Below, one piece after another: positions 1 through 8,050 of a stretch of DNA of 64,000 bases. The translations under genes were made by a program, and so were the position numbers. The stretch lies in assembly GCA_965237785.1 (NCBI GenBank), contig OZ250159.1, forward strand, positions 2,232,001 to 2,296,000, read 5' to 3'. The stretch is from UBA6522 sp965237785. GTDB taxonomy: Bacteria; Pseudomonadota; Gammaproteobacteria; Steroidobacterales; Rariloculaceae. The notes beneath the pieces are model-generated. The model ran no database searches and had not been told where the DNA came from. It saw nothing but the letters and a program-made list of their open reading frames with translations. Position 1 is the first letter of the stretch, and each line of letters opens with the position of its first letter.

Positions 1-539
1 GTCTGCTCGCCACGACGGAGGGCGACCGGCCGGTCGACAAGCGCGACCGCGCCATTCTGATGCTGCTAGTGGCCTATGGCCTACGGTCCGGCGAGGTCCG
101 CGGCTTGCAGTTGCACGACATCGACTGGGAGAATGAGATAGTGCGCGTGCGCCGTCCCAAGCCGGGTCGCACGCACTTCTATCCACTCTCCACAGGCGTC
201 GGGCAGGCCATTCTCCGGTACATTCTCGAGGTCCGCCCGAGGCGTTCGGAACGCACGCTGTTCTTCACGCTCCATGCCCCGTTCCGGCCACTCAGCGGCA
301 GTGGCTTGGGAGGCATGGTTAGAAACCGATTGGATCGTCTCGGCATCGTCACCGGGCGTCGAGGCCCGCACGCGCTACGGCATGCGGCCGCCCAGCATCT
401 GCTTGACCAGGGTATGCCGATGAAGGTGATCGGGGATTATCTCGGGCACCGCGATCCGTCCTCTGCGGCGGTATACGCGAAGGTCAATCTCAACGCCCTT
501 CGAGAAGTTGCGGACTTCGATCTGGAGGACTTGGCATGA
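1..539 (+). CDS. Tyrosine recombinase, first gene of RIT1 (5'-partial)
   Basis: The reading frame is open from base 3, upstream of the first internal ATG at 60, so the gene begins before the window. The visible part is the C-terminal catalytic domain of a phage-integrase/XerCD-type recombinase. It shows the first catalytic Arg in YGLRSGEV, the HxxR box in HALRHAAA, the second His in LGHRDPSS and the nucleophilic Tyr in AVYAKV. The stop codon overlaps the start of the next gene as ATGA at 536-539, so translation is probably coupled. The enzyme would cut and rejoin DNA at the element ends together with its two partners. It corresponds in position to the 413-residue first recombinase of RIT2. 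Confidence 0.9.
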   Translation, partial: LLATTEGDRPVDKRDRAILMLLVAYGLRSGEVRGLQLHDIDWENEIVRVRRPKPGRTHFYPLSTGVGQAILRYILEVRPRRSERTLFFTLHAPFRPLSGSGLGGMVRNRLDRLGIVTGRRGPHALRHAAAQHLLDQGMPMKVIGDYLGHRDPSSAAVYAKVNLNALREVADFDLEDLA

Positions 540-1480
540 CACTTCGAAACGCAATCGATCAATACATCGCATGGCGTCAAGTCCATGGTGCCAAGTTCGT
601 GAACCAAGCGTACATCCTGCGTCGTTGGCTCAAAAGCGTTGACGGGGAGGTCGGCTGTGATGCGGCCACTGCAGCACAAGTACACGCCTATCTCGCCGGC
701 AACGGCCCGCTGACCACGTACCGGGCCGTCAAGTACGGCGTACTGGCGGGTTTCTACCGTTATGCAATCAGCCGCGGTTACGCCAGCGTCTCACCGCTGC
801 CGGACAATGAACCCAGGCGACCGCCGTCGGCTCCACCGTACATCTACTCACACGACGAACTGTGCCGGCTGTTCGGCGCAATCGATGACAGTCGGCGGCA
901 TGCCGTCAAGCTGGATGCGCGCACCTTCCGCACACTGCTCCTTCTTCTCTACGGAGTCGGATTGCGTAGCGCCGAGGCGCTGAACCTGACGCTAGCGGAT
1001 GTCGATCTGGCGGCGACCGTGCTGACAGTGCGCGACACCAAGTTCTATAAGTGCCGCCTCGTCCCGGTCGGATCGCGGCTTGCCGATTCGCTGAGAATGT
1101 ATGCGGCGCGGCGCGCGCGTCGTCCTCTCCCGCAATCCACGGACTCCGCCTTTCTTGCGAACCGAGACGGATCTCCGGTGGTGAAACGAACTGCCCAGGT
1201 CGCGTTTGCCGGGCTACTCTGCACCGCCGCGGTCCATGGCGCGGATGATGCCCGGCAATCCCCGTGCCTGCATTCGTTCAGGCACAGCTTCGCGGTCCAT
1301 CGGCTCACCGCCTGGTATCGGCAGGGCGCCGATGTGCAACGGCTGCTGCCGATCCTCTCGACCTATCTCGGTCATCAAGACCCGGCGGGCACCCAAGTTT
1401 ATCTCTCGATGACGCCGCAGCTGCTGCAACAAGCCTCGCTGCGCTTTGAGCGCTATGTACGGGGAGAGAACAATGAATGA
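536..1480 (+). CDS. Tyrosine recombinase, second gene of RIT1
   Basis: This is a 314-residue protein with an N-terminal SAM-like/core-binding region and a C-terminal catalytic domain. Catalytic signatures are Arg in VGLRSAEAL, HxxR in HSFRHSFA, His in LGHQDPAG and Tyr in TQVYLSM. The start overlaps the previous stop by 4 bp, and the end overlaps the third gene by 8 bp, as expected of the co-translated RIT trio. The complete set of catalytic residues suggests an active enzyme. Whether each of the three recombinases has its own DNA half-site is not known; the three boxes at the element end make that worth testing. Confidence 0.9.
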   Translation: MTLRNAIDQYIAWRQVHGAKFVNQAYILRRWLKSVDGEVGCDAATAAQVHAYLAGNGPLTTYRAVKYGVLAGFYRYAISRGYASVSPLPDNEPRRPPSAPPYIYSHDELCRLFGAIDDSRRHAVKLDARTFRTLLLLLYGVGLRSAEALNLTLADVDLAATVLTVRDTKFYKCRLVPVGSRLADSLRMYAARRARRPLPQSTDSAFLANRDGSPVVKRTAQVAFAGLLCTAAVHGADDARQSPCLHSFRHSFAVHRLTAWYRQGADVQRLLPILSTYLGHQDPAGTQVYLSMTPQLLQQASLRFERYVRGENNE

Positions 1481-2468
1481 GATCCGCACCCTGGGCCCCT
1501 GGCTCGAACGTTTTTTCTTGGAACACATCGTCACCGAGCGCAATTTGGCCCGCAACACCCGTCTCAGCTATCGGGATACCTTTGAGCTGTTGTTGCCGTT
1601 CGTCTGCACCAAGCTAAAGAAGCCAGACGAACGACTCCTCCTCCGCGACATCACGTCCGATCTTGTGCTGCAATTCCTCGCTCATCTTGAGGAAAACCGC
1701 GGCTGCTCCGCACAGACTCGCAACCAGCGTCTGGCGGCTATACGCGCGTTTGCCCGCTTCGTGGGGAGCCGCGACCCAGCGCATGTCGCATGGTGCGGCC
1801 ACATCCGGGCAATTGCGTCGAAGAAGGCGACACCACAGCCGGTCGAATGGCTGACCAAGGCGGAGATGGATGCCATGCTCGAAGTACCAGACCGCAAGAC
1901 GCTGCGGGGCCGGAACGAGTACGCTCTTCTGCTGTTTCTTTACAATTCCGGAGCGCGTGTCTCCGAAGCGACACAGCTGAGAATAGGCGATTTGGGGGTC
2001 GGCGGCCGTGATGGCCGCCATGCTCTCGTAATCCTGCACGGGAAAGGCGGAAAGATACGCCAATGCCCGCTGTTGTCAGAGACCGAACGCGTGCTTGCAG
2101 AGCTGGTAGCGGGGCGTGGTCACAGCGATGCCGTATTCCTCAGCAGGTATCGAAGACCTTACACCCGGTTCGGTGTCTATCGACTTGTTGAGCGTTGTGC
2201 GGCCAGCGTGCCTGCGCTGGCTGGGAGGAAAATAACCCCCCACGTGTTGCGGCATACGGCCGCGTGCCACTTGGTTATCGCGGAAGTGGACATCAACATA
2301 ATCCGTGCATGGCTCGGCCACGTCTCAATCAATACTACGAACATTTATGCCGAGATCGATCTTGAAATGAAGGCCAGAGCATTGGCACTCTGCGACATCG
2401 CCGAACAGAGTCCGAGCCGACCGTGGAAGGAGAAGAAGGGAATAATGGGCTTCCTGAAATCCTTGTAG
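1473..2468 (+). CDS. Tyrosine recombinase, third gene of RIT1
   Basis: The ATG at 1473 is chosen over an in-frame start at 1446 because a GGGGAGAG ribosome-binding site precedes it and it gives the usual small overlap with the preceding gene. The protein has 331 residues. Catalytic signatures are Arg in SGARVSEAT, HxxR in HVLRHTAA, His in LGHVSINT and Tyr in NIYAEI. It resembles the third RIT2 recombinase in length, order and closeness to the terminal box array, which begins 13 bp after its stop. All catalytic residues are present, so it is probably functional. Confidence 0.9.
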   Translation: MNEIRTLGPWLERFFLEHIVTERNLARNTRLSYRDTFELLLPFVCTKLKKPDERLLLRDITSDLVLQFLAHLEENRGCSAQTRNQRLAAIRAFARFVGSRDPAHVAWCGHIRAIASKKATPQPVEWLTKAEMDAMLEVPDRKTLRGRNEYALLLFLYNSGARVSEATQLRIGDLGVGGRDGRHALVILHGKGGKIRQCPLLSETERVLAELVAGRGHSDAVFLSRYRRPYTRFGVYRLVERCAASVPALAGRKITPHVLRHTAACHLVIAEVDINIIRAWLGHVSINTTNIYAEIDLEMKARALALCDIAEQSPSRPWKEKKGIMGFLKSL

Positions 2469-2480
2469 GCTCGCTAAATT

Positions 2481-2558
2481 ATGTTGCGGTGATTCTGGCT
2501 CCACCCAACATTGAAAGTGGCAACCAAGATCGCCGCAACATAACCGGCACCGCAACAT
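2481..2558. repeat. Right terminal box array of RIT1
   Basis: Three copies of a 9-bp box are present: ATGTTGCGG at 2481-2489, and its reverse complement CCGCAACAT at 2533-2541 and 2550-2558. Box starts are 52 and 17 bp apart. The same 52/17 spacing occurs at both ends of RIT2 with a different box. The array probably binds the recombinases and marks the end of the element. A related ATGTTGCGC lies outside at 2654-2662 and may be chance. Confidence 0.75.
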
Positions 2559-2778
2559 TTTACATGGAATACGCAGCATCCTGAATTGCGACGTGCAGAT
2601 CCCAAAAGGAGTAGCTGCCAGGCACCTCGATTTCACGCCAGATAGGGGGTGCAATGTTGCGCAGCTCGACCCGAAACCGAAAAACAGACCTTTTGCCGGA
2701 TATTTCCACTGCTCTTCGCTAGCTATTATTCTTTTAGAATCAGTATATTATGATTTTCGCACCAAGTCTAACAGGAGA

Positions 2779-2818
2779 TTGATCGATGGGGTTCATTGAA
2801 CTATACTATGGTTCATTG
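2779..2818 (+). promoter_or_regulatory. Promoter and direct-repeat operator of the higBA-like pair
   Basis: A sigma70-like promoter is readable: TTGATC at 2779-2784, 17 bp, then TATACT at 2802-2807. Two copies of GGTTCATTG at 2790-2798 and 2810-2818, 20 bp apart, flank the -10 box. This is the arrangement expected for autoregulation by the HTH antitoxin. The start codon of the toxin frame is at 2830. Binding by HigA is inferred. Confidence 0.6.
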
Positions 2819-2829
2819 GGTCATAGCTA

Positions 2830-3180
2830 ATGCAGACACTGGTTGCAATCGGCACCTTCGAAGAGAAGGCGCGGAAACTGCTTGGCAAGCCTGGCTTTGA
2901 CGACATGTTGGAGTTTCTGGCCAGGCGCCCCAAAAGCCGGGAGAATTATCCAGGATACTGGAGGATTGCGAAAGGTCCGCTTCGCGCGGCCGGGAAAAGG
3001 CAAGAGTGGAGGAACGCGTGTCATCTATTACTACCACAACGACACCAAACCGATTCTCTTGCTGCTGATTTACGCGAAAGCCGATCAGGACAATTTGACG
3101 GATGCGCAAAAAGCGCAACTCAGGAGACATGTCGAGGCCATTATCGACGAGTTTGGCCAGGAGACGAACGATGGACGACA
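2830..3180 (+). pseudogene. higB: HigB/RelE-type toxin, frameshifted
   Basis: The N-terminal part begins MQTLVAIGTF and reads LARRPK in one frame. The continuing homology (GGLRKVRF, GGTRVIYYYHND, LIYAKADQDNLT) is in the next frame. The switch falls in a CCCC-AAAA run near 2930-2937, consistent with a one-base insertion. RelE/HigB toxins are about 100-115 residues and cleave mRNA on the ribosome, with their gene directly before the antitoxin gene, as here. The second frame has no stop near the antitoxin start, so the 3' end given is approximate. Loss of toxin with retention of antitoxin is a common decay state. A sequencing error in the homopolymer run is the alternative. Confidence 0.7.
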
Positions 3181-3464
3181 AGCTTTTCAGAGAACTCGAT
3201 GCCAATCTGAAAGAAGCGGTCAAGGTCGCCAAGGGCACCAAGGCACCGAAGTCCGTCTATGTCGTCTTGAAACCGGCCGAGATCAAGGCCATTCGCACCA
3301 GCGTCGGCATGTCACAATCTGTATTCGCAAACACGTTTCGCCTCAGTCTCGATACCTTGAAAGGTTGGGAACAAGGCAAGCGCAAACCCGATGCGGCCGC
3401 CGCGAATTTTCTTCGCATGATCGAGGCAGATCCGGACTTCGTCAGGCGGACGCTGGCAGCCTAA
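3171..3464 (+). CDS. higA: HigA-like antitoxin, Xre-type helix-turn-helix protein
   Basis: This is a 97-residue protein starting at the ATG at 3171, preceded by an AGGAG site; the upstream in-frame start at 3102 lies inside the toxin and is less likely. The C-terminal half has an Xre-type HTH: the segment KPAEIKAIRTSVGMSQSVFA leads into the recognition region TLKGWEQGKRKP. It follows the toxin remnant directly, as in host-inhibition type II pairs where the toxin comes first. It would neutralise the toxin and repress its own promoter through the GGTTCATTG repeats upstream. The gene appears intact although its partner is broken. Confidence 0.85.
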   Translation: MDDKLFRELDANLKEAVKVAKGTKAPKSVYVVLKPAEIKAIRTSVGMSQSVFANTFRLSLDTLKGWEQGKRKPDAAAANFLRMIEADPDFVRRTLAA

Positions 3465-3578
3465 CCCGCACAACAGAGTCTCAGGCGTACCCGGGGTAGT
3501 TCATTTCTGTCGGGGGATAATGGAGTTCTCATTGAACGAGCATTTGTCGAATGCGGCATTTCGAATTGAACGGGACCT

Positions 3579-3609
3579 CGAAATCGTAACTTCGAAAGCT
3601 ACGATTTCG
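3579..3609. repeat. Perfect inverted repeat, 10-bp arms
   Basis: CGAAATCGTA and TACGATTTCG are separated by 11 bases. No T-run follows on either strand, so it is not a typical terminator. It lies in the 266-bp gene-free stretch between higA and the IS481 transposase. Confidence 0.5.
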
Positions 3610-3681
3610 TTACGCTGAAAAGAAAAAGGGCCTACAGAAAACTGTAAACCCTTGATGACCTTCCCGAGAGAAGGGTAACAC

Positions 3682-4970
3682 TCCATTCCGAAGACATAGG
3701 TGACACTTTCTCCCTTTTGGGAGAGAGATCGTGCCCTGGAAGGAGTGCAACATCGTGGAAGAACGTCTGAAATTCATCTATCGCCTGCTCGATAGCGAGA
3801 AGATGGCGCCCTTGTGCCGCGAGTTCGGTATCTCCCGAAAAACCGGCTACAAAATCTACAGCCGCTACAAAGATCATGGCGTCAAAGCCCTGACCGATCG
3901 CTCGCGACGACCGTATCGGCACGCCAACCGGCTGCCGATGGTCATCGAAAAGCGCATCGTCAGCCTGAAGAAAGAGTATCCCCACTGGGGTGCGCCGAAG
4001 ATCCGTGATTGCCTCAGGCGCCGATACCCGGAGCTCGTCTGTCCCGCCATCAGCACCGTGCACGCCGTACTGGATCGCAATGGCCTGGTCCGGCGACGTC
4101 GACGACGACGTCATAAAGCCAAGGGCACCGCGCTCGACCATGTCAGAAAGCCCAACCAGCTCTGGTGTGCCGACTACAAGGGCGAGTTCATGCTCGCAGA
4201 CCGCCGCTACTGTTACCCACTGACCATCACGGATTACGCCAGTCGCTACCTCATCACCTGTGATGCCCTGGGCACCACCAAGGAAGCCTATGCCTTCAGC
4301 GTCTTTGAGCGCGCCTTCAGGGACTACGGTCTGCCCAGGACCATCCGCACCGACAACGGCGTACCCTTCGCCAGCGGCAATGCCCTGTACGGCCTCTCCA
4401 AGCTCTCCGTGTGGTGGCTGCGCCTCGGCATCAACATCGAGCGCATCAAGCCCGGCCATCCCGAACAGAACGGCCGCCATGAGCGCATGCACCTGACGCT
4501 CAAGATCGAGGCCACCAAACTCGCCGCCGAGAACTTCCTGCAGCAACAGGCCCGCTTCGATGACTTCGTCGACTGCTTCAACCACGAACGGCCGCATCAG
4601 GCCCTCGATATGAAGGTCCCCGCCGACCTCTATGAAGAATCGCCCAGACCCTATAAGGGCCTGGGCGAGCTCGAGTATCCGTTCCATGACCGCAGCGCCA
4701 TCGTCACGTCCTGCGGCCGGATCTGCTTCAACCGGCAGAAAATCAACCTCTCAACCGTCTTTGCCGGCCAGAAGGTCGGTATCAAACAGGTCGCCGATAA
4801 GATCTGGCTCGTCAGCTTCATGCAGTATGATCTGGGCTATTTTGACCACCAGACCTGCCGACTCGAGCCCATCGACAACCCGTTCAAAGCAAAAGTGTTA
4901 CCTATGTCTCCGGTATGAAAGTGTTACCTATGTCTCCGATATAAACTGTCACCTATGTCCTCGGAACGGA
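3682..4970 (+). mobile_element. IS481-family insertion sequence, apparently intact
   Basis: One transposase gene lies between imperfect inverted ends. The left end carries GACATAGGTGACAC (3692-3705). The right end, read on the minus strand, carries GACATAGGTGACAG. Extra copies of the inner motif (GTGTTACCTATGTCTCC) lie near 4894-4938, giving a repeated right end. No clear target duplication was seen, so the outer limits may be off by a few bases. The insertion lies between the toxin-antitoxin pair and the tRNA fragment. Confidence 0.8.
3731..4918 (+). CDS. IS481-family transposase (DDE, rve-type integrase fold)
   Basis: This is a 395-residue protein starting at a GTG. An N-terminal helix-turn-helix (CREFGISRKTGYKIYSRY, about residues 33-50) is followed by an rve-type catalytic core. 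The catalytic triad is visible as D148 in WCADYKGEF, D208 in RTDNGVPF and E245 in HPEQNGRHE, with 37 residues between the last two, typical of the family. Length matches IS481 transposases (about 390), and no frameshift or stop was seen. It is the only transposase in the window that looks fully intact. It carries out cut-and-join transposition of the surrounding element. Confidence 0.93.
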   Translation: MPWKECNIVEERLKFIYRLLDSEKMAPLCREFGISRKTGYKIYSRYKDHGVKALTDRSRRPYRHANRLPMVIEKRIVSLKKEYPHWGAPKIRDCLRRRYPELVCPAISTVHAVLDRNGLVRRRRRRRHKAKGTALDHVRKPNQLWCADYKGEFMLADRRYCYPLTITDYASRYLITCDALGTTKEAYAFSVFERAFRDYGLPRTIRTDNGVPFASGNALYGLSKLSVWWLRLGINIERIKPGHPEQNGRHERMHLTLKIEATKLAAENFLQQQARFDDFVDCFNHERPHQALDMKVPADLYEESPRPYKGLGELEYPFHDRSAIVTSCGRICFNRQKINLSTVFAGQKVGIKQVADKIWLVSFMQYDLGYFDHQTCRLEPIDNPFKAKVLPMSPV

Positions 4971-4982
4971 CCTTGATCGGAA

Positions 4983-5029
4983 TGGCGCGCCCGGCAGGAT
5001 TCGAACCTGCGACCGCCTAGTTCGTAGGC
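4983..5029 (-). tRNA. 3' half of tRNA-Arg(ACG)-like gene, probable attachment-site remnant
   Basis: On the minus strand the sequence runs from an anticodon loop CTACGAA through variable loop and T-arm (GGTTCGAATCC) to an acceptor end GGGCGCGCCA. No matching D-arm, 5' acceptor strand or 5' anticodon stem lies upstream. It is therefore not a working tRNA. It has the form left when an integrative element recombines into the 3' end of a tRNA gene. The ACG identity is inferred by similarity to the usual tRNA-Arg anticodon arm. Confidence 0.7.
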
Positions 5030-5279
5030 GTATAAGCCAAGAATCGTTTTCTTTTAAATCAGTAAGTTAGATGGCCCGCCCTCATCCTTTGCGCCGCCAA
5101 ACGCCGCCAAGAACCGTGAATCGCCGTCTCAACGCTACGTTGTCGCCGTGAGTGTCTGGACACTGAGGTGCGGAAAACCGTCCGCCTCGACGAATCCTGC
5201 TGGTAAGCATGGTGACGCGGTCTGTATCAGCTTCCGATTGCCGCCGAAGTCGAACCGTCGGTTCCATTGATGCCTATCG
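5030..5279. other. Gene-free stretch with an imperfect repeat
   Basis: No convincing gene is visible. A segment ending in CAGCTTCCGATTGCCGCC occurs near 5209-5246 and again near 5288-5325, about 79 bp apart, with about 30 of 38 positions shared. The second copy runs into the broken CDF fragment. Its origin is unknown. Confidence 0.4.
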
Positions 5280-5702
5280 ATGGAAATCATGCTGTCGTGG
5301 CCTGTTTCAGCTTCCGATTGCCGCCTGAATTGCAATTCGCACCGCACAGGCAGTGAACCAGATGCAACGGTCATGGGCGGCGTCGCCCTGCTGGCACTAA
5401 TCGTGAACGTGGCGGTTGCCGTTATGCTATATCGTTTTCGGCGGGGTGACAGCAACAAGCGCTCGATCTGGCTGTGCAGCCGAGGTGCCAACGCTGGCTA
5501 TATAGTCGGCGACACCGAGCACTACGAGCAGACCGCCACGGTCGAGGCGCGTTTCGATCGCATGCTCGTCTACCGCAGCCGGCTACTGCATTTCGGCCGG
5601 ATCGATTCGGAAACCACCCTGTCGAGCGACCCCCGCCGCGGCTGGCTGACCGCCAACGTGTTCGTCAACTATCGGCCCGCCCGACGCCCTCGCGGCCAGT
5701 AG
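5280..5702 (+). pseudogene. Fusion remnant: CDF cation-efflux fragment joined to an unrelated C-terminus
   Basis: Residues about 31-68 (MGGVALLALIVNVAVAVML then YRFRRGDSN and SIWLCSR) match transmembrane segments of cation-diffusion-facilitator zinc/cadmium/cobalt exporters. Similarity stops abruptly after the SIWLCSR motif. The remainder (YEQTATVEARFD to FVNYRPARR) does not continue a CDF protein and looks like the end of another gene, possibly an outer-membrane barrel. At 140 residues it is far short of the roughly 300 of a CDF exporter. The likely explanation is a deletion that fused two genes. It lies beside other broken transporters in this decaying stretch. Confidence 0.55.
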
Positions 5703-6839
5703 GAGCAGTCCATGCAATCTTTGCTGCGCCGCTGAAACGGCTGCGCCGGTGGCAAACACTTGTCGGCGAAGGGACAATACTACGGGCATTGAGCCGGAAA
5801 TCGGGGCATTGTCCTGACCGGGCAATCAAGGTCACGATACGTGAGTATCGCGGCGACAGGATCTGACGATTTTCATGCAAGCATCAAACTCCCGCGGGTC
5901 AACGCGCCCGTTTTTTATCTGGCTGGTCCTGTTCGAGTTGTCCTGGTGCGCATGCGTCTACACCGGAGACCATTGGGACACGGTAGTGACCCACTGGCCA
6001 ATCGCACTGGCGATGGCGCTTGGCTCCTACTTCGCCGGTTCGACGCCAATGGGCGGCGGCACGATCGGTTTTCCGGTGCTGGTGCTGCTGTTCGACCAGC
6101 CCGCATCGCTCGGCCGCAACTTCGGGCTCGCCGTCCAGTCCATCGGCATGGTATCGGCCAGCATCTTCATCCTGTGCGCGCGCCGGCCGCTAAACTGGCA
6201 CCTGTTAAAGCCCGCTATCGCCGGAGCGCTCGTTGGCACGCCGCTCGGCGCCGCATTCATTGCGCCGCATGTGCCCGATCTCTGGATCAAACTGCTGTTC
6301 GCCGTCATCTGGGCCAGCTTCGGCGTAATGCATTACGTAAAAATACGGCCGATCGTCGCGGCGACCGGCAACGCCGCCGCATGGCCCGGCAAGGATTTGC
6401 CGATCGGCGCGTCCATCGGCTTCTGCGGTGGCTTCGTGGCGTCGATGACCGGCGTCGGCATCGACATGATAATCTACGCCGTGCTCGTGCTGCTCTACCG
6501 CGCCGATCTCAAGATAGCGATTCCGACGTCGGTGGTGCTGATGGCATTTACATCCGTTATCGGCATCGTCTCGAACCTGCTGCTGGCTGCCGCGTTCCCG
6601 CAGTCCTACAACGTGGCACCGGCCGTGTTCGAAAACTGGCTGGCTGCCGCTCCAATCGTTGCCGTCGGCGCGCCATTCGGCGCCTTTGTCATCAGCCGGC
6701 TCCCGCGTACACCGACGTTGCTGATCGTATCCGCGCTGTGCCTGCTGCAGTTCGCGTGGACACTGGTCATGGAACAGGTAACCGGCTGGGAGCTGGCACT
6801 GGCGCTGGGCGGGGTACTGGCGATGAATATAGTTTTTCA

Positions 6840-7938
6840 GGCTCGTCAGCAAAATCTGTGGGTGAATTCAGGCTCGGGTAACGCGCCGAGGGCATGGTAC
6901 AAGGCGATTTCAGCACCGTGATAGGTCCGAAACCCGAAGGCTTTTCTGGAGGTCAGTTTTGCCTTGCCATTAAATCCCTCCACAACGCCGCTTGAGAGCT
7001 GACCTTTGGCCCGAAACCAATTGAGCAGAAGCTCGCGATGGTTACGTAGCATCCTGGCGACTTTCTTCATCGGCTCGATCTTCGATCGCATCGTCTTCGT
7101 GCACCATTGATCCAGGAAGCGTCCCGCCCAGTAGGGGGAAGCATAGCTCCAGAAGAACTGGAACTCCTCCTTCAGCAGATAGGCGCGGACGGACCGGAGG
7201 TTGTATTGCAGGAGCTCGGCAAGGCGGATGTCCTGCTTGTCGGTGAGGTTCTCCGGTCGCTTCAGCAGCAGCCAGCGGCTCTTGGTCAACACCGGCTCGT
7301 AGCCCTTCGCCTTCAGCGCCTTCGATTCCTCAGCGCGAACTGCGTCCAGCGCCTTGCTGAAATGCATCATGATGTGAAAGCGGTCCAGCACGTGCACGGC
7401 TTGGCCAGCTTTCTTGGCGATCACTTTCAGGTACGGCTTCCACATGTCCGAGCACACGTACTTCAGCGCCGCGCTGCGCTCTCGGCCAAACCAGCGGAAA
7501 AAGCCCAGTAACGTCTTGATCTTGCGCTTGTTGCCGACCCACAGCAGGCGCTTGCAGTGCGCGTCGATCTGGTACACCAGCGTCAAGTACTTATGCCCTC
7601 TCTGCCAGGCAATCTCGTCGATCCCGATGGCTTGGACCCCGGAGTAGTCCGCCTGCGCCCGACCCCATTCGACCGCGGCTCGATCTCCACCTCCAACGCC
7701 GGCTCACCCAAATGTTCTATCCATCGCACCGCCGTGTAGACAAAGGACTTGAACTTCTGCACCCGGTTCAGGATAGTCTTGAGTTGCATCTCGGCTTTGT
7801 TGTTCTGATTGATAAATGGCTTGCACCTTTATCTTCTCGGACTCGAGGCCGGGATGCCTCTCCAACCCCTTGCTTGCTTTCCAATCAGTTCTTCGCCGAA
7901 TCTACCCTCGAACTACCCACAGATTCTGCGGAGGAGCC
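6840..7938 (-). mobile_element. ISL3-family element, internally deleted (copy A), with target duplication
   Basis: The ends are GGCTCGTCAGCAAAATCTG at 6840 and, read inward from 7938, GGCTCCTCCGCAGAATCTG: imperfect inverted repeats typical of the family. Identical 8-bp flanks GTTTTTCA lie at 6832-6839 and 7939-7946, the expected target duplication. This copy defines both termini used here to recognise the scars elsewhere in the window. Its transposase is damaged, so it either moved with help in trans or lost its internal part after insertion. Confidence 0.92.
6846..7789 (-). pseudogene. ISL3-family transposase, zinc-binding region deleted and frame lost
   Basis: The N-terminus (MQLKTILNRVQKF, from 7789) runs to GEPALEVEIEP. 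At about 7680 it jumps to the region after the zinc-binding and linker domains, with a frame change. The following catalytic region is intact: IGIDEIAWQRGHKY, VCSDMWKPYLKV, LDRFHIM and the C-terminal VVEGFNGKAKLT. Comparison with 41946-42236 shows that the missing part encodes a cysteine-rich segment (ALCSGCELPRPGYH to RVDCSSCGVRV). Deletion endpoints share a short GCGG/CGAATGG homology. The gene cannot make a full transposase. Confidence 0.85.
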
Positions 7939-8050
7939 GTTTTTCATGCGGCGTACCGCTGCGGCGAACGCCGGCGCATGCGCCGCCAGCACAATTCATA
8001 ATGGCTTCCAATGTCCGGTCACAGCCGCCCCGTCAGCCGACCCAGAACGA

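Larger units (their letters stand above)
1..2558 (+). mobile_element. RIT element 1 (recombinase-in-trio), left end outside the window
   Basis: Three tyrosine recombinase genes follow each other with 4-bp and 8-bp overlaps, the defining layout of RIT elements. The first gene is cut by the window edge, so the left terminus is not visible. The right terminus is taken as the box array at 2481-2558, just after the third stop codon. The array has the same spacing as the ends of the second RIT at 30818-34243. The order of a longer first gene, a second gene of about 314 codons and a third of about 330 matches that second element. Assignment to the RIT class rests on known family architecture; mobility is not shown here. 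Confidence 0.85.
5875..8001 (+). pseudogene. TauE/SafE-family permease split by an ISL3 element
   Basis: The first 321 codons (5875-6839) encode a multi-spanning TauE/SafE-type anion or sulfite exporter with the GGGTIGFPVLVL and FCGGFVASMTGVG motifs. The frame is then interrupted by the element at 6840-7938. Removing that element and one copy of its 8-bp target duplication restores the frame, which runs AMNIVFHAAYRCGE and stops at 8001. The pre-insertion gene was therefore about 342 codons. The predicted membrane protein would now end in about 27 residues encoded by the IS, at 6921, so residual function cannot be excluded. Confidence 0.85.

Noticed and set aside
3632..4687. 351-codon minus-strand open frame
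   Set aside because: Antisense to the IS481 transposase, which has all catalytic residues on the plus strand.
3641..4977. CCTTGAT repeats near both sides of the IS481 as a target duplication
   Set aside because: The left copy lies about 25 bp outside the recognisable inverted repeat, so it does not abut the element end.
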